Assembly: GCA_000508965.1 (NCBI GenBank)
Contig: BAHV02000002.1
Span: 1 to 64,000 of the forward strand
Direction of reading: 5' to 3'
Source: Dielma sp000508965
GTDB lineage: Bacteria; Bacillota_I; Bacilli_A; Erysipelotrichales; Erysipelotrichaceae
DNA length: 64,000 nt
Below are positions 16,122-24,922 of the stretch, piece after piece. The notes under the pieces are model-generated. The model saw nothing but the letters and a program-made list of their open reading frames with translations, ran no database searches and was not told the DNA's origin. Each line of letters opens with the position of its first letter. Within the stretch, counting starts at the first letter, position 1. A program made the translations under genes and the position numbers.

Positions 16122-17555
16122 TTATAATTCACTGCCATTGCTTTTAATAACTTGTTGGTACCAATAGAAACTATCTTTTCGTATACGCCTGCCGCTGCCA
16201 TTACCCCGATCATCCTGATCGACATAAATATAGCCATAGCGTTTGCTCATTTCACCCTGTGAACAGCTGATGATGTCAATCGGTCCCCAAGATGCATATC
16301 CAAAGACTTCCGCGCCATCTTTAATCGCTTCCTTCATGGCCTGAATATGCGCCTGCAAATAATCGATGCGGTACTGATCGTGAATTTTTCCGTCCTCAGA
16401 GATTTCATCGAGCGCGCCCAAGCCATTTTCGGCGATAAACATCGGTTTGCCATAGCGATCCCAATAAAGATTTAATGAATTTCTCAGTCCAAGAGGATCG
16501 ATCCCCCATCCCCAAATCGAAGCTTTGATTGTAGGGTTCTTTACCATAACGCCCGGCCGTGTTTTATCGCTGACTCTGGAATAGTAATAAGAGAAAGAAA
16601 GGAAATCAGCAGGATTCTCTTTCAACAGCTTCAAATCTTCCTCATTTCTTTCAAAGTGTATCTGATGATCCTCAAAATATCGCAGGGCATAACGCGGATA
16701 TTCTCCCCGCATAAGAACATCGGAATAAAAATAAATCATCAACTGATTCTGCTGGGTATTTAAAAATACATTATCCGGTTCACAGGTTGCCGGATAAAGA
16801 GCGTCATCACCCAGCATCATCCCTATTTTAAGATCACTGTTTAGTTCATGAGCCAGCTTTGTTACCATGGCTGAAGCTGTAAACTGATTATGCACAGCCT
16901 GATAAGTAGCACTGCGCCAATCTTCATAAGCGCCTTCCAGCATGCCTAAAGAGCCAAACTCTCCCCAGCCGCCCAAGCAGTTGATCTGATTGAAAACGAT
17001 CCAGTATTTTACCTTATCCTGATACCGCTCAAGCATTGTACGCGCATATCTGACAAAACAATCAATTACTCGGCGGTCATTCCAGCCATTGTATTCGGTA
17101 ACCAGATGTACCGGCATCTCATAATGCGACAATGTCATGACCGGTTCAATGCCATTTCTTAATAACTCATCAATCAGATCATCATAGAACTGCAAACCCT
17201 TTTCATTAGGTACCAGCTCATCACCTTGCGGATAGATCCTTGTCCAATTAAATGAGGTACGGAAGCATTTGAAACCCATCTCTTTAAATAAGGCGATATC
17301 TTCCTTATAGGTATGATAGAAATCAATGCCCTTCCGTCTTGGATAATAACCATCATGATCATTTAAAGCAAATTCAATATCTTCTTTTGTATGAGAAAAT
17401 CCAACGACCTTCTGGCGGCTGTACGTCAGCGGCAGAATTTCTATATCGGCAATTGACGGCCCCTTGCCGTCAACATCCCAAGCCCCCTCACATTGATTGG
17501 CAGCCACAGCACCGCCCCACAGAAAGTTCTCAGGAAAGCCCTGTCGGTTAACCAT
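16122..17555 (-). CDS. GH1 6-phospho-beta-glucosidase-like, Gln at acid/base position
   Basis: The 477-residue protein closely follows the BglA/AscB type: FPENFLWGGAVAANQCEGA at the N-terminus, the nucleophile in FIAENGLG, and a C-terminal phosphate-site region (KRYGYIYVDQDD...RKDSFYWY). At the acid/base site the usual NE is NQ (VFNQINCLGG, Gln190; codon CAG). Plant myrosinases have the same change, so the substrate may be an S-linked or activated glucoside, or the enzyme may be impaired. It is the last gene of a IIB-IIC-IIA-GH1 operon; its start overlaps the IIA end by 8 bases. Confidence 0.88.
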   Translation of the reverse strand: MVNRQGFPENFLWGGAVAANQCEGAWDVDGKGPSIADIEILPLTYSRQKVVGFSHTKEDIEFALNDHDGYYPRRKGIDFYHTYKEDIALFKEMGFKCFRTSFNWTRIYPQGDELVPNEKGLQFYDDLIDELLRNGIEPVMTLSHYEMPVHLVTEYNGWNDRRVIDCFVRYARTMLERYQDKVKYWIVFNQINCLGGWGEFGSLGMLEGAYEDWRSATYQAVHNQFTASAMVTKLAHELNSDLKIGMMLGDDALYPATCEPDNVFLNTQQNQLMIYFYSDVLMRGEYPRYALRYFEDHQIHFERNEEDLKLLKENPADFLSFSYYYSRVSDKTRPGVMVKNPTIKASIWGWGIDPLGLRNSLNLYWDRYGKPMFIAENGLGALDEISEDGKIHDQYRIDYLQAHIQAMKEAIKDGAEVFGYASWGPIDIISCSQGEMSKRYGYIYVDQDDRGNGSGRRIRKDSFYWYQQVIKSNGSEL

Positions 17556-17886
17556 TGATTTTGTCCTCCAGTTTCTTATATAACTTAATCATATGTTTCA
17601 CTAACAGAAGTTCACTGTTAATCGTCATTAAAGTATCTTGGGCATGTGTAAATAATAATGAAGTCGGCTGATTTTCATCCATAATTGTCCCTTGAATCAT
17701 CGCTGTCTGAAGTCTGTGCGCTTCTGTTATTTCTGCCTTTGCAATCTTCAGCTTCTCCTCTGCACCCGCCATATCATCCTCATAAACAGCATTAAGAGCA
17801 TCATTCAAAACCTTTCGGCAGTCACCGGCATGTAGTATGATCTGCATTGCTGCCTGATTCAGATCTTCAATCGTATAATTTTCCAT
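17548..17886 (-). CDS. PTS lactose/cellobiose-family IIA
   Basis: The 112-residue helical phosphocarrier passes phosphate from HPr to IIB. The active His is in LLFTHAQDTLMT (family pattern HAQD). ATG at 17886 follows GGTGGAG; a longer in-frame version would overlap the IIC gene end. It lies 11 bp after IIC and overlaps the GH1 start, so translation is probably coupled. Confidence 0.92.
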   Translation of the reverse strand: MENYTIEDLNQAAMQIILHAGDCRKVLNDALNAVYEDDMAGAEEKLKIAKAEITEAHRLQTAMIQGTIMDENQPTSLLFTHAQDTLMTINSELLLVKHMIKLYKKLEDKING

Positions 17887-17897
17887 AGCATCTCCAC

Positions 17898-19136
17898 CTA
17901 ACCTTTTTGTATAGCCTTTTGTTCTTCTTCTAAGCATTGTTTATCATAGATTTTAAAGAAGGGGTAATAAACGATCCATGATATTGCGAAAATAATTGCC
18001 AGTAAAATCAATCCCTGCAAACCGCCTACCACAAAGGCACCAATCGGTTTTGGCAGATACCAGAACGACCATAAAATTGAAATTCTAGGTACCAAGTTAA
18101 AATTTAATGCAAACCATGTAACAACTGGTGCGATGAAACCAATGATCCACATCGGCACCATTAAGATCGGATTAAAAGCTACCGGTGCGCCGAAAATCAA
18201 AGGTTCATTAATATTGAAAATACTTGGAATAATCGTAGCTTTACCAATCAGTTTATTCTTCTTTGATTTTGCCATGAAGCAGAACATCAAAGCCAGTGCC
18301 AGCGTACAGCCACCGCCGCCAATCGTAATATAGTTTGTTACACCGTATACATTCAGTTTTGCAGCCATTTCACCGGCGGCCACCGCTGCTTGATTCTCTG
18401 CTAATGCCGCATAAACAATGGCTGATTCCAACGGCCAGATAACCCATGTAGAAATACCAAACGTATACAGAAATACATAACCGATAAAATATATAACCAG
18501 AAATCCAATTAAGCTGTCACCAATCGATGCTACCGGCGCAAACGCATTTGATATTACATCAAACATATTTATATTCATAACAAATACTAACAGCCAGCCG
18601 GTAACCATGACAATCAGCATCGGAATCAGTGTATCAAACCAGATCGTAATAAAATCCGGAATCTGTGAATCCTCTTTAAAGAATGTAAAGCCGGCAAAAG
18701 CATTCATTACAAAACCGGCAAATAAACCTGCTACTAAAGAAGCAATCATACCGCCGCTGCCCAGATTCCAGAATGTAAAAGTCACATTACCGTCGGCAAA
18801 CACCGGACCGCAGAGCATCAGGAATAATGATAAACCGGCAATACCTGCTTCCTTTTTACATTTTCTATGCTTCTTCTTTTCCAGAATATTATATGGAATC
18901 AAATAAGCCAAAAAGACTGACAATAGACCCATAGAAAAATCAATCAGCGGATTCACATCCGGAAAACCTTCAATAAATTCAGCAAGAATACCAATCATTG
19001 TTACAAACGAACCGATAAAAATAATCGGCATACATGTGAGAATCCCTTCCTGAACAGCCGCAACCCAAGGATTACGGGCAATCTTATTCATTTTAGGAGC
19101 AACAACCTGAGTCATCCATTCAATTAGTTTATTCAT
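17898..19136 (-). CDS. PTS lactose/cellobiose-family IIC
   Basis: The 412-residue membrane channel subunit has about ten hydrophobic segments and the family motif INEPLIFGAPV. It takes up a beta-linked disaccharide or glucoside together with the IIB and IIA of the same operon. It is 12 bp downstream of IIB. Whether cellobiose itself is the substrate cannot be told from sequence. Confidence 0.92.
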   Translation of the reverse strand: MNKLIEWMTQVVAPKMNKIARNPWVAAVQEGILTCMPIIFIGSFVTMIGILAEFIEGFPDVNPLIDFSMGLLSVFLAYLIPYNILEKKKHRKCKKEAGIAGLSLFLMLCGPVFADGNVTFTFWNLGSGGMIASLVAGLFAGFVMNAFAGFTFFKEDSQIPDFITIWFDTLIPMLIVMVTGWLLVFVMNINMFDVISNAFAPVASIGDSLIGFLVIYFIGYVFLYTFGISTWVIWPLESAIVYAALAENQAAVAAGEMAAKLNVYGVTNYITIGGGGCTLALALMFCFMAKSKKNKLIGKATIIPSIFNINEPLIFGAPVAFNPILMVPMWIIGFIAPVVTWFALNFNLVPRISILWSFWYLPKPIGAFVVGGLQGLILLAIIFAISWIVYYPFFKIYDKQCLEEEQKAIQKG

Positions 19137-19148
19137 TCATTTTCTCCT

Positions 19149-19454
19149 TTATTTTAATATTTCAACAATCAAATCAGCAACTGCTTCGCCGTCTAAAGAA
19201 CCATATGCCTCTTTCGGAATAATTCTTACCGGAACATGATAAGGCTTGGCGATTTCTTCAAGATCCGCAAGCATATAATCAAGATGAGGACCTACCAATA
19301 ATAATGATATATCTTCAATATAATCCTCTAAAACGGAATCACTTCTGGCCTTAACATCATAAGACAACCCTCTTGCCTTGATTGCCTGTCTGATATTTTT
19401 AGCCATAAAACCACTGGAAGCGCCAGTACCGCATACTAATAAAATCTGTTTCAT
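19149..19454 (-). CDS. PTS lactose/cellobiose-family IIB
   Basis: The roughly 101-residue cytoplasmic subunit starts MKQILLVCGTGASSGFMA, with the phosphorylated Cys in the P-loop-like VCGTGASS. Two ATGs (19460 and 19454) lie after AGGAG; the second has the better spacing of 9 bases. It is the first gene of the operon. Confidence 0.9.
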   Translation of the reverse strand: MKQILLVCGTGASSGFMAKNIRQAIKARGLSYDVKARSDSVLEDYIEDISLLLVGPHLDYMLADLEEIAKPYHVPVRIIPKEAYGSLDGEAVADLIVEILK

Positions 19455-19502
19455 TTTCATTTTCTCCTATAAAATTGAATGGAATTTTGGTATACTAACC
19501 TT

Positions 19503-19550
19503 GAGATATTTGGAAAACACATGTGCCGCATTTGTTTATTTGAATATCTC
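19503..19550. promoter_or_regulatory. inverted repeat in celB-type operon leader
   Basis: GAGATATT (19503-19510) and AATATCTC (19543-19550) are inverted repeats 32 bases apart between the operon promoter and IIB. They could be an operator for the divergent PRD activator or an RNA hairpin in the leader. A stray AAGGAGG upstream is not followed by a gene. Confidence 0.4.
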
Positions 19551-19600
19551 TTTTTTATAGGACTAAACCTCCTTTCTGTATCAGCCTTCCATCTGATTTC

Positions 19601-19629
19601 AGTATAAACAATGAATGAACTACAGACAA
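19601..19629 (-). promoter_or_regulatory. promoter of the IIB-IIC-IIA-GH1 operon
   Basis: TTGTCT (19624-19629) and TATACT (19601-19606) are separated by 17 bases, leaving a leader of roughly 140 bases. Confidence 0.6.
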
Positions 19630-19716
19630 ATAAACCAATTTCCTGCAAAGTGGAAATTTTTTTATTATATTTATTTTAATGAATCGATTAAAATAGATTT
19701 AGAAACAGGGGATCAT

Positions 19717-21651
19717 ATGAAAATCAATAAGAAAAAATTACTTATTAATTATCTTAAAGATCACAGCAATCAGTATGTCAGTTCTCAGGAGCTTACTGAT
19801 TTTTTACATGTATCCTCAAGACAGCTGCGCAATTATATTTCTGATATAAATAACGGCCTTAGTGATATTTTGATTTTATCTGCGAAACAGGGATATAAGC
19901 TAAATAATGAAAGTGAAAACTATCCGGCGCTTTTAAAGCGCAGTCTGACGGATGAAGAATCACCTGACCGCCGCAAGGAAATCATCCTTCAGAAGCTGAT
20001 CAGCTCAAAAAAAGGTTATGATATCTTTGATCTTGCCGATGAGTGCTTTGTCAGTGTTCCGACCATTGAAGCCGATTTGAAGACTGTTCGCTATACATTA
20101 AATCAATTTGATCTTCAGCTTAAAAGAGAGAAGAATATACTGTTCTGTCATGGCAAAGAAATCAATAAACGCAATCTGATGAGTACACTGCTTTTCCATG
20201 CTGATGAAGCCTTCATTCTGAACAATCAGCTTCAGATTTTATCCCATGATTATCTATTAGGCGATTTCCGGCAGAAATTAAAAGATATCTTCACTGAGAA
20301 TGATATCTTTGCCAACGATTATGCTTTAAACAATACCGCACTGCATCTGATTATCACGATCGATCGTATCCGCAGCGGCTGTGAAATCAATGAACCCTGC
20401 AGCAGTCTAATTGTCAAAGGGACGAAGCCATGGAATGCCGCCATGCAGATTGCCGGATTTATACATACCGAGTATCAGATAGAAATTAATGAATCTGAAA
20501 TTGTCAATCTGACGTTGATAATTTCAAATAACACATCGATTACCGATTATTCATTGATCAATCCAAGCAACATACAGAATTACATTGAAGAAGATTATAT
20601 CAATATAACCAAGCGTATCATTCATAAGGTAATAAGCACTTATCATTTATTTGAATTTGATGATGAATTTTTTGTTAAGTTCACATTGCACATAAAAAAT
20701 CTGTTTTTAAGAATAAAAAATAATTATACAGCTAAAAATCCGCTGACACAGAAAATTAAAACCGACTTTCCGCTGATTTATGACATTGCCGTTTACATCG
20801 CTCAGATATTAAACAAGGATTATTCAGTATTAATCGATGAAGATGAAATTGCCTTTATCGCTTTTCACATTGGCAGTTATCTTGAAAACTCAAACAAGAA
20901 TCAGAATAAAATATCCTGTATCTTCATTTATACCGATTATTACAGTATGCATCAAAAAGCTGTCGAAACAATTATTAAAAATTTTGAAAATGAATTAAAT
21001 ATGAAAGCAGCTATTCCTTTAGATCACTATGATTCAGCGCTGATGCATGCTGATTTAATTATCAGCACCAATACACTGCCCGCTGCTGATGCGGATAACT
21101 TTATCCATCTGTCTCCCTTTGTCAGTCAAAAGGAGTTAAATCAAATTAAAAACAGTATTACCTTGATCCGCAATCAAAAGAAAAATGAACGGCTGCGCAA
21201 AGAGCTGATTCAGTTATTCTCTAAAGATCTATTTTATAAAAATATTAATGCGAAATCCCGCGAGACAGTAATTCAGCTATTAGCGAATGAGGCTTATCAG
21301 AAGGGTTATGCTATGGCTTCTTTTCTTGATGATGTACTTAACAGAGAACGTCTATCAAGTACCGCTTTTAATGATGTGGCAGTTCCTCATTCATTAGAAA
21401 ATAATGTAAATCAAAGTTTCATTTCCATTTGTATATTTGATAAGCCGATTCTATGGAATACTAATTATGTATCAGTCGTTGCCTTGCTTGGACTCCATGA
21501 AGACAGTAAGGATTTATTTGCGGAAATCTTTGATTATTTTATCGAGATCATCAGCAATCCTAAGAATATAAGTATCCTAATCACAGTAAAAAATTATGAG
21601 GACTTTATTGAACGAATGACAGATATGATTAACGAATTATCTGACCATTAA
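19717..21651 (+). CDS. PRD-containing PTS-regulated activator (LicR-like)
   Basis: The 644-residue regulator has N-terminal helix-turn-helix domains (SSQELTDFLHVSSRQLRNYI; then VSVPTIEADL), two PRD domains (LHIKNLF, AFHIGSYL), a weak IIB-like segment lacking the usual Cys, and a C-terminal IIA-like domain with VAVPHSLEN as the phosphorylation His. It is divergent from the cellobiose-type operon and should control it in response to PTS phosphorylation. The start at 19717 follows AGGGGAT; the longer frame lacks a ribosome binding site. Confidence 0.88.
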   Translation: MKINKKKLLINYLKDHSNQYVSSQELTDFLHVSSRQLRNYISDINNGLSDILILSAKQGYKLNNESENYPALLKRSLTDEESPDRRKEIILQKLISSKKGYDIFDLADECFVSVPTIEADLKTVRYTLNQFDLQLKREKNILFCHGKEINKRNLMSTLLFHADEAFILNNQLQILSHDYLLGDFRQKLKDIFTENDIFANDYALNNTALHLIITIDRIRSGCEINEPCSSLIVKGTKPWNAAMQIAGFIHTEYQIEINESEIVNLTLIISNNTSITDYSLINPSNIQNYIEEDYINITKRIIHKVISTYHLFEFDDEFFVKFTLHIKNLFLRIKNNYTAKNPLTQKIKTDFPLIYDIAVYIAQILNKDYSVLIDEDEIAFIAFHIGSYLENSNKNQNKISCIFIYTDYYSMHQKAVETIIKNFENELNMKAAIPLDHYDSALMHADLIISTNTLPAADADNFIHLSPFVSQKELNQIKNSITLIRNQKKNERLRKELIQLFSKDLFYKNINAKSRETVIQLLANEAYQKGYAMASFLDDVLNRERLSSTAFNDVAVPHSLENNVNQSFISICIFDKPILWNTNYVSVVALLGLHEDSKDLFAEIFDYFIEIISNPKNISILITVKNYEDFIERMTDMINELSDH

Positions 21652-21654
21652 ATT

Positions 21655-21690
21655 ATAAAAAAAGCAGGCTGACTAATTCAGGCTGCTTTG
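21655..21690 (-). terminator. bidirectional terminator between convergent genes
   Basis: AAAGCAG-CTGA and TCAG-CTGCTTT form a stem with a T run on the minus strand. The stop codon of the small membrane protein lies inside the hairpin. Confidence 0.75.
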
Positions 21691-21990
21691 TTCATTATTT
21701 AGTTCTGATTCAGGATTTAGCTGATCCTTCTTTAATAATAAATGCTTTAATTTCTCATTCATTTCTCCTAACACATAGATTGTGACCGAAAATAATAACG
21801 GACTTGCACATTGTTCATAATAGTATGAAATGACATCCCGCATGTTATCACTAATAACAAAGTTTTGTTCAGTAACTAATGACGAAATATAAGTCATTGC
21901 GCCATAAAGCCGATAAATGGTAAAGAGTAATAGAAGTATGGATAAGCCATACATAAAGATCGTAATTCCTGATAATTTTTCTTTTTTCAT
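21673..21990 (-). CDS. small membrane protein, unknown function
   Basis: The 105-residue protein has two hydrophobic stretches (about residues 9-28 and 60-75) around a polar loop, and a charged C-terminal tail. AAGGAGA precedes the ATG. No family is recognised and it is a single gene between the PRD activator and galT. Confidence 0.6.
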   Translation of the reverse strand: MKKEKLSGITIFMYGLSILLLLFTIYRLYGAMTYISSLVTEQNFVISDNMRDVISYYYEQCASPLLFSVTIYVLGEMNEKLKHLLLKKDQLNPESELNNEQSSLN

Positions 21991-22177
21991 AATTTCTCCT
22001 TCATCTGATTGGACTATTATATCATTTTCAGCGTGTCAGAATGTGATGAATAAATGAAAGAATAGAGGTAAAAATAAGGATACAGCTTTAAGAAATTATA
22101 TTCTTATGTTTTTTTATTTAATCAACATTTGTACAATGCTGCCGCTTATCGCTCGCATTAATTTTCATTCAATTAAA

Positions 22178-22204
22178 TAAAATAAAAAGCTGACTAGCAG
22201 CTTT
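22178..22204 (-). terminator. galT terminator
   Basis: AAAGCTG and CAGCTTT flank a 5-base loop, followed on the minus strand by TTATTTTATTT. It overlaps the last codons of galT. Confidence 0.75.
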
Positions 22205-23681
22205 CTATAAATCGATTAAAGGCCTCAACACCTTGTTTATCTTCTTTAAATACACCGGCATCCTGAAGTACCCTCTTGAATACTTGGCCTACCGCATTTT
22301 GAATGACAGCTTCAACATTTTCCTCATTAATCTCGGCTTCATTTTCTAATATCTGCTTTACAAATTCACTGTGTTTCTGCAGAGCTTCTTCTTTTAATTC
22401 AGAATCACGGCGAAGCAGATAAGGTTTCAATGCATTCATTTCATCCTTTAATCTTGCCGGCAGCACAGCTAATCCCATGACTTCTATCAAGCCGATATTT
22501 TCCTTTTTAATGTTATGAACATCTGCATGCGGATGGAAAATACCTAATGGATGTTCCTCGGAGGTGCGATTATTACGCAGTACCAAATCCAGTTCATAAT
22601 AATTTTTATTGAATCTGGCAATCGGAGTAATCGTATTATGCGGCTCATCGTTTGTTTCCGCAAGTATGTCTGCACTTTCATCACTGTAACCGCGCCATAC
22701 TTCAAGTATATGGTTTGCACATTCTATAATTTTTTCTTTATTGCGAGTTTTTAGTCGCAGTACCGATAAAGGCCATTTCAAACGGCTGATAACCACATCT
22801 TCATAACCAGCCAGCGTATAATTCTCCAACACTACCGCAGTTTCCATCGCGAATTGGTAACGGCCGCCCTGATAATGATCGTGACTTAAGATTGAACCGC
22901 CGACAATCGGCAGATCTGCATTGCTGCCGGCAAAATAATGCGGCAGTACCTCGATGAAGCCTAATAAATTCTCAAAGGTTTTCTTGCGGATTGACATCGG
23001 TGTATGATTAGCATTTAATACGATGCAGTGTTCATTATAATAAGTATAAGGTGAATACTGAAGGAACCAATTTTCACCGGAAAAACTCATCGGAATCAAG
23101 CGATGCGTATTTCTCGCCGGATGGTTCATATTGCCATAAAAGCCTTCATTTTCACGGCATAATAAACATTTAGGATAAGCGGTTGACTTAACAAGCTTAG
23201 CCCTCGCAATTTCTTTAGGATCTTTTTCCGGCTTACTGAGATTGATTGTAATATCTAAATCACCATATTCAGTTGCTGTTTTCCAGCATATATTCTTATC
23301 TGTGCGATCTTTGCGGATATAATTACTGGCAATACTTAACTGATAAAAATAATCCGTCGCCTGCTTTGGACTGTTCTCATAATAATTATTATAAGTCTGA
23401 ATCACTTCACTTGGCCGCGGCATCAGACAATTCATTATTTTAGTATCAAGCAAGTCACGCTCAGTTACCGTATTCTCAATCAGTCCGCGGGATACGGCAT
23501 CACCAAGCAAGCTCTCTAAAATAGGTGTTGCGGTAGGCAATGTCTCTTCAATAGTCTCATATTCAAATTCACTTAGACCTAGAACCCCTAATAATTGATT
23601 AGCGGCATATACTTTATCTTCTTCATGAATCAAGCCTTGCTGAAGCGCAAAATTCAAGAGTCGATTAATTTCATTATTCAT
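22194..23681 (-). CDS. galT: UDP-glucose--hexose-1-phosphate uridylyltransferase, class 2
   Basis: The 495-residue enzyme exchanges UMP between UDP-glucose and galactose-1-phosphate in the Leloir pathway. The length and motifs match the long Firmicutes form: HPARNTHRLIPM, NANHTPMSI and ILSHDHYQGGRYQ. AGGGGGTAAC precedes the ATG. No galK or galE is nearby, so the rest of the pathway is encoded elsewhere. The promoter is probably TGTTAG-17-TAAAAT just upstream. Confidence 0.93.
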   Translation of the reverse strand: MNNEINRLLNFALQQGLIHEEDKVYAANQLLGVLGLSEFEYETIEETLPTATPILESLLGDAVSRGLIENTVTERDLLDTKIMNCLMPRPSEVIQTYNNYYENSPKQATDYFYQLSIASNYIRKDRTDKNICWKTATEYGDLDITINLSKPEKDPKEIARAKLVKSTAYPKCLLCRENEGFYGNMNHPARNTHRLIPMSFSGENWFLQYSPYTYYNEHCIVLNANHTPMSIRKKTFENLLGFIEVLPHYFAGSNADLPIVGGSILSHDHYQGGRYQFAMETAVVLENYTLAGYEDVVISRLKWPLSVLRLKTRNKEKIIECANHILEVWRGYSDESADILAETNDEPHNTITPIARFNKNYYELDLVLRNNRTSEEHPLGIFHPHADVHNIKKENIGLIEVMGLAVLPARLKDEMNALKPYLLRRDSELKEEALQKHSEFVKQILENEAEINEENVEAVIQNAVGQVFKRVLQDAGVFKEDKQGVEAFNRFIESC

Positions 23682-23706
23682 CAGGTTACCCCCTTTGTAC
23701 TTACTT

Positions 23707-23735
23707 ATTTTAGCACAACTGACAGCCGCCTAACA
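23707..23735 (-). promoter_or_regulatory. galT promoter candidate
   Basis: TAAAAT (23707-23712) is preceded by TGC as an extended -10, with TGTTAG 17 bases upstream. Confidence 0.45.
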
Positions 23736-23987
23736 GATAGAAATTTTATTTTGCGTGATCTGTCTGATTAGTGTTTTGATAATTGGCAGCATATAGCATT
23801 CCTTGTTATAAACTAAATAGATACTTCGCTATTTAACTTCATCTAATTCTTTAAAGTACAGACTGCCTGTCTGGATTTCATTTATAAAGACAGTTATGCT
23901 GAACTAATCAGCTGCCGGCAGCATGTTCATATTCTCATATATCCAATACATTCCAATCTGACTATGGTTAAAGAATTGATCAAACAT
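23730..23987 (-). pseudogene. LysR-type regulator C-terminal relic
   Basis: One 86-codon frame reads MFDQFFNHSQIGMYWIYENM, FSITVFINEIQTGSLYFKEL and RSIYLVYNKECYMLPIIKTL, interrupted by two in-frame TAG codons. The last part resembles the end of LysR effector domains (YLVYxKxxYxxP). The DNA-binding part is absent. The rest of 23988-24085 holds nothing recognisable. Confidence 0.45.
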
Positions 23988-24085
23988 AATTATTTTAAGT
24001 AAGTTGTGTTGTTTCACAGTCAGGAAATCATCGAGATTTTAACAAGTCAATGATCGATCATCGGCTTTCTTTATATCAAGATTAA

Positions 24086-24111
24086 AGCAGCTGATACCAT
24101 AATCAGCTGCT
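24086..24111 (-). terminator. terminator of the BtpA/mannose-PTS operon
   Basis: AGCAGCTGAT and ATCAGCTGCT form a perfect 10-bp stem with a 6-base loop, followed by TTTAATCTT on the minus strand. Confidence 0.75.
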
Positions 24112-24118
24112 AAGAATT

Positions 24119-24901
24119 TTAATCATATTTTGATCTAACTACCTTCATAAAATTTTCAACTAATGTCAAATCTACATGTTCCCCTTTCTTGAAACCGCGG
24201 CCTACAATGACAGCATCAGCATATTCCAAATAATTAAGAACATTTTCACATTTAACCCCGGCACCGATTATGATAGGGAAATCTCCTACTGCTTCACGCA
24301 TTGCCTTTACTTCTTCAATCGAAACGCGTTGATTGAAATCATTCTCAGTAATAATTACTGCCGCTGAGTCATGATTTTTAGCATTTTGTGCAGCTTCATT
24401 GATCGGTATATTCGGCATACCATAAGTCTCTGCCGTATGCACATCAGTAAACAACAATGTATTTGAAGGATAATCTTTCATTATTTTAGCAATTGGTGTT
24501 GAACACGCTTCAAGATAACCAAAAGAGCCTGCACGATTATCTACAAATGCCTCCAATCTTATAAAGTCAGCACCTACAGCATAAGCCATCGCCCATTCCT
24601 GACGATATGCGTTCATTTCGATATTGATGCCAAAAGGCAGATTACAGAAAGCTTTAATTTTCGTTGCAATATTAAGCATTAGAGAATAAGCTTCTAACGG
24701 TATTTCCGTACTGTACTGCGGCCAATCACTGAAATTTTCTAATGCAATCGCATCGACACCACCCTTAATTAAAGTTTTAGCATCTTCTATAGCTCTTAAT
24801 TCAATTTCTTCCTTATTATTCTGATAAGCCGCATTACCGGGCAATGGCAATAAGTGTACCATACCAATAATCATTTTCTTATTAAAAAATTCATTATGCA
24901 T
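24119..24901 (-). CDS. BtpA/SgcQ-family TIM-barrel protein (copy 2)
   Basis: The 260-residue protein begins with GMVHLLPLPG and continues with IALENFSDWP, FGINIEMNAYRQEWAMAYA, DFIRLEAFVDNR, LFTDVHTAETYG and VIVGRGFKKG, the conserved core of the BtpA family (Pfam BtpA; E. coli SgcQ). The enzyme activity is not established for the family. It is the last gene of the operon and differs clearly from the other copy, so the two probably act on different intermediates or form a hetero-oligomer. Confidence 0.85.
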   Translation of the reverse strand: MHNEFFNKKMIIGMVHLLPLPGNAAYQNNKEEIELRAIEDAKTLIKGGVDAIALENFSDWPQYSTEIPLEAYSLMLNIATKIKAFCNLPFGINIEMNAYRQEWAMAYAVGADFIRLEAFVDNRAGSFGYLEACSTPIAKIMKDYPSNTLLFTDVHTAETYGMPNIPINEAAQNAKNHDSAAVIITENDFNQRVSIEEVKAMREAVGDFPIIIGAGVKCENVLNYLEYADAVIVGRGFKKGEHVDLTLVENFMKVVRSKYD

Positions 24902-24922
24902 TTTACTATCCTCCTAGTTTTA

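Noticed and set aside
19457..19648. 63-codon minus-strand frame in the leader of the cellobiose-type operon
   Set aside because: It crosses the promoter and the inverted repeat and has no coding signature; the strong AAGGAGG in the leader is not followed by a start codon at the right distance.
23730..23987. TAG readthrough in a functional LysR gene
   Set aside because: The DNA-binding half is missing, so a relic is a better explanation.
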